Made by a program: the position numbers and the translations under genes. Positions 1 to 12,294 of a stretch of 64,000 nt of DNA are shown here, piece by piece. The notes beneath the pieces are model-generated. The model was given only the letters and a program-made list of their open reading frames with translations, was not told the origin of the DNA and ran no database searches. Source of the stretch: Chrysomallon squamiferum (lineage: Eukaryota; Mollusca; Gastropoda; Neomphalida; Peltospiridae); contig CM022673.1 in NCBI GenBank assembly GCA_012295275.1, positions 27,163,761 through 27,227,760 of the forward strand, in the 5' to 3' direction. Every line of letters begins with the position of its first letter. The first letter of the stretch is position 1.

Positions 1-649
1 ATGCACTGGCAGGTTTGTCAGCAGTATGAACAGACACAACAGAACGATGAATATTTTCGTCTCCCGATTTTCAGCGTACGTGCAGTAGTGTTTGTGCTCG
101 TTGTACTCAAAGTTGCCCCACACTTTCGCCAGTGGAAGCGTTTGGAAGAGTATGTACACCAGCCACGACGAAGTGATCAGAAGGACGTTGAAATACGTCT
201 TCTTGTAAAGTCTGCTGTACAGCAATGGCCGAACGACCAAGAAGTAGCGATTTACTGTTATAAGCAGCAGAGCATTTGTCTCTGAGCATGTAGTGATGTG
301 AACTACGTACGGGAAAATCTGGCAGAACACATCTCCAAATATCCATTTCTCATGGTAGAAGCTGACACCAAGAACTGGTACAGAAACGGCTGATGTAATC
401 AGGTTGCTTACACACAGGTTTAGAATGTATATGTTGCAGATGTTCTTGTACAGTGCAGTTTTTGATGATGAGGTAGATGGTTAAAGAGTTGCCAATGAAG
501 CCAACAGACGACAAGACAAAGGCAAAGACAAGCTGTGACATCTTGAAACTGTCAGATAACTTGTCCAGTGAACTGTTCTCCACTTGTGAAAAATTTGTGT
601 AATCCATTGTTCTGAAGTTGTTGTTTGATGGCAAAATAGTCTCTGCCAT
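1..649 (-). CDS. Rhodopsin-class (class A) orphan GPCR, 5' part, with one frameshift
   Basis: Seven-transmembrane receptor fragment, read leftward from ATG at 649 (a second in-frame ATG is at 604) and cut by the window edge. The N-terminus is hydrophilic with possible N-glycosylation sites. TM1 follows with the class A GN pair (FIGNSLTIYLII). TM2 has NLCVSNL, with Asn where most receptors have the sodium-site Asp. A Cys before TM3 follows (FGDVFCQ), and TM3 ends in NRY instead of DRY, as in melatonin-receptor-like and Tre1/Moody/GPR84-like groups. TM4 and an extracellular loop with Cys follow, then the start of TM5. The TM1 and TM2 parts lie in different frames. Removing one T from the T5 run at 459-463 joins them as a normal IL1. 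This is either an assembly or sequencing indel or a real lesion. Ligand unknown. TM5-TM7 are outside the window. Confidence 0.8.
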
Positions 650-2085
650 GTTGTTTTCAGCAAGATCCTTTATCAGTCAATCTGTAAAGCAGTGAGTCTA
701 AGTTAAATAAAACTGCAGTAAGGACATATTTAACACTTTCTAATTCCTGATGATTCACAGTCAAGCATACTTTAATGTTACCTTACAATTCAAAATTTCC
801 TTCCTTGATATTAGTATGGACATCTCTTCACTAAATTTCTTTTTCTTATGTTGTTGTTATTTTTTCTTTAAAACTGAACAAATGTTAAATTATTTAACTT
901 TGAGCATTGCCACTGCACTACAGTTTCTTAATGCTGTGTTCTGCATTGAATTAAGTCACTTACTATTTGTCCTATCCCAAGCCATTTTCAACGCACTCAC
1001 ACTCTGTTATCTTAAGTAATGCAGGAAATGAACACATAATTATAAAGACAGTACAGATTTATCTGAAAATTTTCAAAACATCATATTTCCAAATATTTAT
1101 TTTGTGGAACAATTTTGAAAAAAAAGTTAAAAAATAAAAACGAAATTCATAAAAGTGTAAAATTAACAATTATATTTATTACAAATAGTAAATTTTCAAA
1201 AAATGTAAGACTGGGGAATTTATTTCCCATTTGTAAATTTTTAAATAAATGGTTCGACTGTCATTCATTTCCTGTGTGTAATAGATTTGTATTAGGTGAA
1301 ACAGGAGTGTTTGGGACATCACTGCATGTCAGCCATTCATAAAGCGATGGTTGTGTTGCCAGAGATTATGTAAGAATATTCACATTCAGGATGTTAGTAT
1401 TGTAAAATGTAGGTGTAAATTGTTAATAACCACACTGATTCCTATTTCCTTCACCAAGGTCGTTTTACTCAATAACTGTTATATCTAACAACACAGCTTG
1501 AGGTTTGTCTGTGTGGGTGTTTGTGACAGTCTGTTCTTTTTCACTTTGTCTCTGAGTACATATATCTATATACAAACCACAATTTGTAATTCACATATTG
1601 ATTTATTAAAATATTTTTGTCCATTGTCATTTTAATCATTTCTCTGAATTAGTCAGTTGGTAGTACTACTATCCCAGTTTACTATTCAAGCAAAATGCTG
1701 GACCTGTGTTGCCACGAGTTACATTATTTGTAGATTGTTTGAGAATAATCCACATAGGTCAGGAATTGTCCAGTGATTAATAAACATCTAAGGCACATGA
1801 ACATATTATTATTGTTATTATTATTGTTATTATTATTATTGTTATTATTATTGTTATTATTATTATTTTTATTTTTATTATTGTTGTTGACAATAGGTAT
1901 TAATTGTATTATAATTATACATAAAGAGAGAAACTGCAAGTCACAATTCGGTACTGATCTGATTAACAGTAAAGAAAATAATTTTTCCCAAAGTCATTGC
2001 TTCTAATCAGAATTTTGTTAATGAAATTATTTAGCTGAATTTTGAGTTCATGCTTGCATGACAAATATAAATAAAATGTTTCTTT
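650..2085. other. Non-coding stretch between GPCR start and first BLTP3 exon
   Basis: AT-rich sequence with no convincing exon on either strand. It contains the GPCR 5' flank and probably intron sequence of the BLTP3 gene, because the first visible BLTP3 exon already starts inside the protein. An ATT/GTT triplet tract lies at about 1804-1890. Confidence 0.6.
1804..1890. repeat. (ATT/GTT)n microsatellite
   Basis: Imperfect ATT repeat with GTT variants. The apparent poly-Asn and poly-Leu reading frames here are repeat translations only. Confidence 0.9.
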
Positions 2086-2588
<503 letters not shown>

Positions 2589-2606
2589 AATGATTGTTAA
2601 TTTCAG

Positions 2607-4593
2607 TTCCCCATGCAAACCTGTACGCCCTGCTCAATCCAGTTCGGTTGACATTCGACAGCCTAACACTTCTCTGGTTCAACTTCTTTATGCTCAATCT
2701 GTCTCAGAGTTTGGTGAGATTAATTTCTACTTTTTTTTTTCTTTTTTATTTCTAAAGTACAAAATACCAGATCATTTATTTTAGCAAGGTTGGGACCTAA
2801 GATGACCCAGATGCTACGATTTTTTCCAGTTTTCTTAATGTATTTTGGGACATAAAATAAATACTGAAAATTAAAGAACAAAATTGCATGTAAAAGAAGA
2901 AAATTAAGATGTTTACAAGGTAGGCTTTCGGGAAGCAGGATAAATTGTCTAGTGTCTGTTATTTTCAAATATTATTGATTACCTAATTGTATCTCAGTTT
3001 CTTATTAACTTATTCTGGTAGTTGTAATTTATACATCTAAATACTGCATAAACTATGGCCTGTTCTAGTACAAAGAAAAAAATATGAAAAATATTATAAA
3101 CTGTTTCATCACTTTTTTTTTAAATTGTTTTTTTTTTTTTTTTAATATTTGATTATTTAAATAATTAATAATGCTATATTTAAAAGATTTACCAGGTATT
3201 ACATGTGGTGTGAAAATTATTTGTTTCAGAAATATGACTTGGAAAAACCAGGCCCATTGGAACATGTTGATGTCAAACTTGAAGCTTTGATGCCTAGGGT
3301 AAAAAAAAATAATTTTGTTTTTATATTTCTGTGTGTGTTAAAAGAGGAAATTTTACTGGAATTAAATTTAATTTTCTTGTTGTTTTTTAATGCCTTGTGA
3401 TTTATTTAGTATTTGAGTCAAGTTGGGTTTTAAAATTGTTTCAGATGCTGATGCCTGCTGAGAAAAAGGTCGAAGGTCAGCCAGACAGACCCGAATTTCT
3501 TCAAATCCAGATCTCAAAAGTGTGCATCACCAACACAAGGGTGGAAGAGAAGCTTACCTGCAAAGGACTTCAGAACGTTCTAGATTCGTATAAAGACTGT
3601 CAGTTGATAAAACTGCCCAATACCTCCCAGTTTACTGCTTTGCCCAAAGCCTTTTACGAACATGCAGAAAACAAAGACAATCCTTACATAGACAAGAAAG
3701 CGAAGTGGCTGGTGTCGCAGGGTCAGAATAGCGAACTGAGTTCCCCTCCAGCAGCAGACGAGAGTTACTTGACGAGCAATACGCTGAAAAAAGAAGCCAT
3801 GTCTGACGTGTGGGGCATGTTCGTGGATCAGATATGGTTGGAGTTTCTCGGTGCTTTGAATTCCAGGTCCAGACCTCAGCCCTTCGTCGAAGCTTTGCCT
3901 GTGTCTGTGTGGATGATGGCTGTGAGTGAAAGAAAAGACTTGAAGTCAGGGAAATCAGAAACCGTGTGCAACGACCTGGACAAAAACCCCACTGTGATGA
4001 AAACCATCTGCTCGATAAACGACCTTCGCAACTGCTGCTGAAAGAGTCGCACAGCAAGAAGGTGACCTCGGACAGCAACAACTCGGGTAACAGTGACAGC
4101 AAGTCGCAGATTCCAAACAGCAACGCCGGTCATCGTGGAAGGGGAGAACTTGGCAGACTTCCACGTCATAGCCAAGCTGGACGGCAAGCTTCGCGTACAG
4201 CTGAACCACTTTCAGTACCTGTTCATCCTCCGCTTGTCCGAGTCCCTCACGAAGTTCATCGAACAGTTGAACGCAGATTTCCGAATGCTCGGAATCAACG
4301 GCTCATCCAGTTTTGTCTTTCCTCTCGTGGTCCCGGAGATAGAGGTGGCAGCCCTCTGTCCTTGCCTCATGAACCTCAAGTGTTTCCCCGACGATCTCAG
4401 CATTCCTGTGACTCCCACTGACCACTTAGAAAACATTGAAGTAGAAACTGCTGCTGCTGGAACTGCATTCAGCCTGGTGCCCGAAATGTCAAATAATCCC
4501 AGCAGAAAAACTGCAAGTCCAACGCCACAGTCGTCTGCAAGTGGCAAGTGAATTATTTCTTCTTCTTTTTCTTTTCTTTTTTGTTGCATTTAC

Positions 4594-4628
<35 letters not shown>

Positions 4629-7600
4629 GAAAGATGGTGATAGTTTAGTGATGGTGATTGTGGTGGTGGTAGAGGTTCTTGTGGGTAGTAGTGGTAGTAG
4701 TTGTAGTAGTAGTAGTAGTAGGAAAAATGGTGATAGTGTAGTGATGGTGATTGTGGTGGTGGTAGGCGTTCTTCAGTAGTGGTAGTAGTTGTAGTAGTAG
4801 TAGTAAACATAGTATAGTAGTAGTAGTAATAAACAGATCATAGTAGTAGTAATAACAATAAACTTAGTATGGCAGTAGTAGTAATAGTAATAAACATAGT
4901 AGTAGTAGTAGTAGTTGATGTAGTTTTGGCAGTTGTTGTATAGCATTAGTCGTGGTAATGGTAGCTGTGGTGGTATTAATGATAGTAATAATAATTTAGT
5001 TTGCTGATATTTGCAACAAAAGCAGCAGCAGTAATGTTATTGGTGGGAAAGTTGATTGTTAAAAATAATAATTTATAAACAGTCAGAATTTATTTCCAAT
5101 TTCAGTTGTTTGATTATTAACCAACCAAAGCTGCAAAAACCAATATATATATATTTTTAATACATTTTTTTAAACTTTCACTGTCAAGCTGAACTGAATT
5201 TTTATAATCATCATTATAACATGTGTGTTTGTTTCATTATTTTACTTTGTGCAGCTTCGAGGTCTGAGCAGACCAGAGATTACGTGCCAAATGTAGTCAT
5301 CACTGACTCTCTGAGTGACTCAAAAATGGAAGCTCGCTACAGCAACATGATCGTTATGTCATCAGACAGCTCCTCCAGCAGTGACTCGAACCAGATGCAC
5401 ACCGGAATCAACCAGAACTCTTTCTCAGATATGGCTGTGACGGAGAGCAACATTCCGGAACAGGATTTCAGAGTGTCCTCCAACTCCGTCGGTCTCGATT
5501 CTGGCATCAGCATGGACAGTCGCAGAAGTGCCAAGATGAAGTCTTTCTCTGCTGCGTTTTCCAACTGGACGGAAAAGCTCAAAGTGAAGACAGACGGAAC
5601 TGAGGAGAATCTGTCTGCGTCGACCGAGGACCTGGAGACGATTTCGGTGAAAACTGACCTGTCTTCCGACGAGGACTTCGAACATTTGAGTTTTGAGGAG
5701 AAAGAAGCGCCGCCGTTTTGTCACGACGTGTTTGAGACAACGTCGGTGGACACGTACAGCGACGTGGCCGATGACTCTTCCAGCGTGTACGCAGAAAGTT
5801 CTTCTACGAGAGGCAAAGAAATTGTGAGTGACAGCTTTAATAAGTGTTTATTTGTAACAAAATTTACTTTTCATTGGCGATATATGTTTTAAAGAAAGGC
5901 TGTGTTATAAGCCAGACCTTTCATTTGATATTTGGATTTGTTTCTTCTACGAGAGGCAAAGAAACTGTAAGTGACAGCTTTAATAAATGTTTATTTTTCT
6001 TCACAGATTTGTTTGCTAAGTCTTTTTTTTTTTTAAACAAAATTTACTTTTCGTTGAAAATATATGTTTTATAAAAAAGCTGTTTTACAAGCCAGACCTT
6101 CCATTTGATATTTGGATTGTTTTTTTTTCTACTAGAAGAAGAGAAATTGTAAGTGATAGTTTTAGTAAATGTTTACTTTTCTTCAGAGATTTTTTTTTAA
6201 AAGTCTTTTTAATTAAATTTATTTTCCTTTGGAAATATATGATTTTAAGGAAAGCTATGTTTCAAGCCAAAGTTTATTAGTAGTAAAAACAGGTAGTTTG
6301 GAACTAATTTAACAGAGACAATAAAGCTGACTTACTTTTATATATATACATTATTTTTTTTTTTTTTTTACAGTATTTGTTCACATAACCAAATATATGT
6401 TTTTTCAGAAAGAAAAAGTGAAAACGAAGAACAGGTCAATCGGAATTAAATTGACATTAAAATTTATACCCTATTTTTTCATATAACTGAAAATGCTCTT
6501 TTAAAAAAAAGCAAATAAAAAAACCCACAAGTATTCAAAACAACCTTTGTTTATTGCAGGTGTCGGTGGTCCTCTTCAAACTGGACATGATGGAGCTGGT
6601 CACTGAGAGTACAGGTGTGAGTATATCTGTCCACTCACAGTTAGCCAGGCTCAGCACATGTCAGCCAGGAAATATCAACACAGAAGATTTCCGTGCCAGA
6701 TTCTCCGGCCCTGAAGGTAACAGTGTATGAAAACACAGACAGTGTTGTTTTTATCAAAAATAAAACTACTAGAATAGAAACTTCTCTTCAATATTTGTCT
6801 TTTCTTTCACATTAATTAATTATAGCATGTTATTTATCCTGCGAATAACACGTTTGTCTTTTGATTCACATTTATCAAATATTACTTACTTATTATTATT
6901 CAGTACTAAATTAATTCTTAAATCTTTGTATAGATATATTAACAACAGTTACTATGTAGGGTTATGATAACAACAGATACTGTCAGGGTTTATTTAGTTT
7001 AAGTGAAAATTTTAACATCTTGAAATGGATGTCAAAGTAATTGTTGTATTTTTTTTTTTTTTTTTTACTTTATTGCTTTTCCTTTACTGGTTTGTTACCA
7101 TGTCATATTAAATTCATTTATATTTCAAAATATTAAAATTTAAAATTATTTTAAATGACTTTAAGATATTTTTATTATTGTTATCGTTTTTAATTGTCAT
7201 TATTATTGTTGTTATTGTTGTTGTTGTTGTTGTTTTTATCGTTACTATATACCACTGTTATTATTATTATTTTGTTGTTGTAGTAGTAATTCCTATGAGC
7301 TATTTTGTCTAATTTTCTAGGTTTTGTCCAGGACAAATTGTTATCTGCTCCAGTTGAACGGTTTCCAATCAAATTCCACTACCTCTCTGAGACATGTGAG
7401 GACTTAGGCAAAGACAAAATCTTCTTTACTGTAGAAGCCTCAGACGTCAGCCTCACTTTCAAAATGTCCAGCCTCACTTCACTAAGCGAATTCCTCGAAG
7501 ATGAAAAAATTCCAGAGCCTATTCCTATGTCTGTTGATCTGAAAAACCTCCTCCTGTTACTTGAGGTTAAGATGTTACTGTTATTAGATATACATACATG

Positions 7601-9041
7601 TTTTCTTTGAAAGTGATAAATAGTCTGTTAGAACTTCTGCAAGTAAGCTCTTGTACATAAATACATGTGTATGTATGTGTATATATATATATATATATAT
7701 ACATATATATATACATGTGTACAAGTATGTACACAAACACATTTAGGATGATATTTAAACAAACACACACATAAAAATGTATTTTCACAAGAGCTTACTC
7801 TGATTAGGACATTAATATTTTTCTTTCACTCACTCTCTCTGTTACACACATATACATACACACACATACACACACAGAGACAGTACTGGAGTTTTGGTTT
7901 TTAATGCTATTAATTAAATCACAAATGCGATAACAGTTTCATATTAAACAGATATTAGATATATGTGGTGTAATAAACTTTCCTTTCTCTTATCTTTTCT
8001 GGAAATACACAAAACTGTTGTGTTTCTGCAAATATTTCAAATTCTCTTCTATATAATCTAACATACAGGAAGACAGGCCCTCTAGCAGCAACCCTGTAAC
8101 TCCAGGAGCTGTTCCGATGGACATACAGATACACAGAGTCACAATTCGTCGAGGAACCGATGGAGTTTTTCACTTGTCTGGTAATCCGTGCATTTTTATT
8201 ATCTTCTGATGGTAGAAGTTAAAAATCTTCATTTTAAACATTTCAGTTAGGTCCTTATGGATGTTCTGTTAATTATTAACTGTTATTTGAGTAAAAAATT
8301 GATCATGACTGATGTTAAATCTAAGGATATAATCGTTTTACAGAAAACATTTATTAGGATATATACATACATACATACACATGTCTGGATATATTGTAAA
8401 CAAGAGATTTCTTGGTACCTCTTAATAATAAACATAAATACGCATGCACAAACACATACAAACACACACTAATCACTTCTTTAAAAGTTTCGTCTAATTA
8501 TTAAATTTGATTTTATTTTTTTTTATTTTTTTTATTTTATAAAAACAGGAGTGCCTGTTGAGTCATTGATATCAGTGGAGAGTCACTCCACCAACAATCT
8601 CAACCTTAGCTTGGAAAGGAGGTTCTCGTCCGTTTCCCAGAACACTGTCATCATGACGCAGAACCTGTCTGACTTGGACCAGGGCTCCAGCGTGGACGGC
8701 GCGCTGACCGAGCCGAAGCGAGACGCGCTGAAGCAGCTGCAGACAGACAACGCTGCACTGAAAGCCGAGGTCCTCGAGCTGCAAAACAGTCACAGCAGCT
8801 GCGAAAGCAGGATGGAAGAGCTGAAGAACGAGAACGACCGACTCAAGGTGAAGCTGGAGCTGCTGCGGGAGTCGAAGGGAGCCAACTGCAACGAACTGCA
8901 GCTGGAGAACTTCAGACTGCAGCAGAAGCTGGCCAACATGGAGGAGGACTACACCAACTCCGTGCAAGAGAGGCAGTCGCTGTTGGCGACGCTGCGCCTC
9001 TTGCAGGACGATTTGATGAAGTCGGAGCAGAAAAACAGAAG
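2607..9041 (+). CDS. BLTP3: BLTP3 / UHRF1BP1-family bridge-like lipid transfer protein, N-terminus missing
   Basis: Chorein/VPS13-superfamily protein. The family's vertebrate members (UHRF1BP1, UHRF1BP1L/SHIP164) form hydrophobic lipid channels at endosome contact sites. Exons by splice sites and phase: 2607-2713, 3230-3298, 3445-4540, 5255-5823, 6560-6716, 7321-7565, 8069-8180, 8549-9041. The first exon encodes the chorein-region end (LYALLNPVRLTF, LLWFNFF). The third carries the central EHVDVKLEAL/ITNTR-type region (starting in exon 2) and SDVWGMFVDQIWLEF. The fourth is a Ser/Asp-rich low-complexity linker. The last is a long heptad coiled coil (LKAEVLEL, LENFRLQQKL, LLATLRLLQDDLMKSEQK). 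Exons are about half GC while introns are strongly AT-rich. The first exon begins in phase 1, so upstream exons lie left of the window. The last exon ends at AGAAG|GTATGC in phase 2. Either another exon follows unseen, or read-through ends at TAG 9061-9063. Exon 3445-4540 needs two compensating one-base frame corrections. Family assignment is from recalled resemblance. Confidence 0.82.
3982..4125 (+). other. BLTP3: Compensating frameshift pair inside BLTP3 exon 3
   Basis: Up to about 3982 and from about 4100 onward the exon is open in one frame, but that frame has stop codons at 4039-4041 and 4063-4065 in between. The interval is open in another frame and reads like family linker sequence (DENHLLDKRPSQLLLKESHS). 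The shift fits one base missing in the A5C4 run at 3982-3990 and one extra base at about 4090-4125. No GT-AG intron with correct phase could be found that would bridge the gap. Confidence 0.6.
4594..4920. repeat. (AGT)n-rich triplet region in BLTP3 intron
   Basis: Several AGT runs separated by GGTGAT/GGTGGT-rich spacers. A spacer of about 100 bases (AGGAAA.ATGGTGATAGT.. to GGTGGTGGTAG) appears twice, so part of the region is tandemly duplicated. Intronic, immediately after the donor at 4541. Confidence 0.85.
5799..6280 (+). repeat. Three-copy tandem repeat carrying the BLTP3 exon-4 splice donor
   Basis: The last 25 bases of the exon plus about 120 bases of intron recur at about 5941 and, more diverged, at about 6120. 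Each copy has the exon-end motif TTCTACGAG-like, then a donor: GTGAGT at 5824, GTAAGT at 5967, GTAAGT at 6149. Each is followed by GACAGCTTTAATAA-like and CAAGCCAGACCTTTCA-like sequence. Copies are offset by about 143 and 182 bases. Only the first donor is preceded by the open coding frame. Reading on meets a stop at 5890-5892. Confidence 0.8.
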
Positions 9042-9063
9042 GTATGCGTCGACGTCGTCGTAG

Positions 9064-9206
9064 AAGTTAATGCGTAACGCGTGTTGTTGTTGTTGTTGAC
9101 ATTGCCCACCTTCAGAAGACCACTGCTGTATAAGAAAAATTCTTTGTACATAAAGTTGTGAGATTTTTTTTTTTTTTGTCAAAACGTTTGTGTGCATATT
9201 ATGTGC

Positions 9207-9240
<34 letters not shown>

Positions 9241-10078
9241 GTGCGTGTGCGTGTGCGTGTGTGTGTGTGGCTTTAGAAACAAAATTGAAAATTTTGATAT
9301 GAATTAGCCATAAGAACAAGAAGTTACTGTCCCATTAAGTAGTTATGTTATTTTCTTTTTTATTTTCTTTTTATTATTTTTTATTTTTTATTTTTTTTTT
9401 TTTTTTTTTTTATTGTTTTATTTAAAATGTGAGATAGAAGTAAAGTATCTAATACAAAAAGTAAATAATACATAAAACAGACATTTTTTGGCAGTCATTC
9501 ATCATGGTGCTGTAGTTTTATTATATAATATATTCAAACATTTATTTTCTGCATTTTTCTAAAAATGATCTTTATGTGTTGGTTGAATTTTTTGTATTTT
9601 TAACCCACACAGATACAAGTTCTGGTTTTTTCGTTTTGTAATAATGCAGCATAAATTTCATTTAAACAGATCTGACCAGAACAATTTAATTTTTATTTTT
9701 ATTTCTGTTTGTTTATTAATCAGTTTTATCACATTTTATGTGAAATCAACAGACACTGTTTAAGTAAGAAGCGATAAACAAATATTTCATGTAGAAGATC
9801 ATTTTTATTGTTTAAAAAGAATTCATTTTTACTTTATTTATTTTTTCTTAACTCTTTTTTTTTGTTGTTGTTGTTGTTATTTTTCTCTAATTTTTCAGTT
9901 TAAAGAAAAACCACTGATTAAATATTTATATTTAATCAAATGTTTTAATTAGTTAACGCACATATATATAAATTTCTGACAAATGTTGTTTGTTTTTTTA
10001 ATTATATCCGCATGCAACTCAAGAAAGATTTATACTTTTAAAATATCATTAAGCTATCACAGATTTTGTACATATATA

Positions 10079-10114
<36 letters not shown>

Positions 10115-12263
10115 TCAGTGACACTGTATTTCATGTATCTGAATTTTTATGTATCTGACTTCCTTTTACTGTAATTAAACATTTGATTCATATAAGAAAA
10201 AATTTTTTTTGTGTTTTTTTTTTGGTTTGTAGTTCTTTACAAAGTAGAAAGTAGGTATATTACGAATATTTTCTGGTTTATTTTTTTTTTTTTTTCTAAT
10301 AAATAATACAGTTTCATTATGACTTGTTTAACGAACAACAAGAAAAAATGTTGAGATTCTTAGCCTCAGTTATTTTTATTCCTTATAATTATAGAAAAAT
10401 TACAAAAAGGTTGATAATGAACAAGTCAAAATGTCTGACTTAGTAAGTAAGAAGCTGATATTTTTAAGTTTTAAGTTTTTTGTCTCTGAAATAGTTGTTT
10501 TGTTATTTGCTGGTGGTTGTTTTTTTGATGATTGTAGACAACGAGCAAAATTCAGAATTAATTTGTAATATTTAAGCTGAATTTCTTTTTATTCCTTTTT
10601 GCCAAACTAGCTCATGTGATTTTAATTTAGTAGTTTTCTACATAGCTGAATGTCCTTGTGTTTACAAATATGATGTTTTTGTAATATGAATTTATTTACA
10701 CCTGTGATTTTTCAATAGTTAACCTCTTTGCATTTTGTTAAAGTTTTGTTTTCATAGTGTGGTGATTATGATAATAATTTTATCCTTATTTTTAAATTAT
10801 TTTATTTACTTTTTTGTTTATTAATATTAGTATTATTATTATTATTATTATTATTATAAAAAAAATACTTTTTGTTGCTTTATTTCTTTTAAAGATTTCA
10901 ACTTTATTATTGTAAAAATAACCTGTGATTTATTTGTAAATAGTTTAAGTTTGCTCACTTGATTATTATAATACTTAGAAGCATATTAACAGCATTGCTT
11001 ACATTAAAATAATAAAGTGAAATAAAAGTAAAAAATGGAATAGTTTTTATTTTTATAACTTATTATGAAGTAATAGTTACAAGATTATGTTTTATATATA
11101 TATATATATATATATCTGTATCCCAAAACCTATGATTATATCTAATTATAACTGTTTAACAATTTTAACCACATGAAATAAAAAATATATTTTGACATTC
11201 CTGAAATATTTTGTTGGTATTCTTGTCTATGTATTGTAGCATTAAAAAATGTTTAAAATAACCAAACAAATTACTTAAAATTGCTGTATTTGAAATATGA
11301 ATAATATAACTTCGCATTTATTTATACAAAAAGTTTAAAGTTATTATTTTATCATTAAAAAAGAAAAAAAATTAACAATGGTAAGCTCTTAGTTCGACTT
11401 TAATTTTGTTTTACATGTTGTTTTTATTTTTTTAATCCTTTTTTATTCAAGAATTTATTCTGTAGTTATTTAAATGATTTAATTTGTTATTATAATTATT
11501 ATATATATATATATATATATATACTTTTTGTTAATCTATAAAATAGCTCAAATATCATTATTTTTGCTGTATTTTACAGACTAAAATGAAGAAAAAAAAA
11601 ACAAATGTTTTTTTTAAATTATTTTTTTTAAGTATATATTTTCAAATAATAGCATTATAAATTGTTATATTTCTGTTAACAAATGTTACAAATGATGATA
11701 GATATTTATTTATTTAAATAACTGAAGTTTCATATGTATTATTATATTTGTATCATGTTATGTCCATTCCTTAATATTTTTATAGTAGACTTAAGCCAGT
11801 CTGCGTGTTTTTCTCCCAAATCTCTTTTGTGTGTTGTATGTGTGTGTTTACTTACATGTATATGTTGTGTGTATGAATGCACGCATGTGTATATGCATGT
11901 ATGTATGTGAATATGTATATATGTGCATGCCTATAGTTTATAACTGTTTTACAGAAGAAAAAAAAATGTGTAACTTACCTTTTCTAAAATAAAGCCAAAC
12001 TGTTCATATTGTATTTTTTACAGACGTAGTTTTGTAAAAAGGAGAATGATGGAGAGGTTAAAATGTAAAAATAACCTACATGATCATGAGTATTGTCTTG
12101 TCAATTAGATTTTTTTTTTTTTCAATGTGTTATACTCTGATTATATTTCATCATTTGTGGTTTCAAGTTAGTTGTTGTTTTTTCATTACTGTTGTATATA
12201 AAGTAGTGTATATACATAGATATATATTATTTTACAGTATTCAATGATCGTCATGTTGTTATT

Positions 12264-12294
<31 letters not shown>

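Noticed and set aside
1724-1939. Poly-Asn and poly-Leu frames
   Set aside because: Translation of an ATT repeat.
3982-4125. Programmed ribosomal frameshift in BLTP3
   Set aside because: Two shifts of opposite sign without a typical slippery heptamer and stimulator are less likely than indel errors.
3966-4421. Separate overlapping gene in another frame of the BLTP3 exon
   Set aside because: Only its first third looks coding and that part fills the gap in BLTP3, so it is better explained by frame errors.
5844-6074. Small frame reading across the repeated donor block
   Set aside because: It spans the second copy of the tandem repeat and intron sequence; no coding bias.
8572-9197. Minus-strand frames opposite the BLTP3 coiled-coil exon
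   Set aside because: Antisense shadows; the plus strand encodes a good heptad coiled coil.
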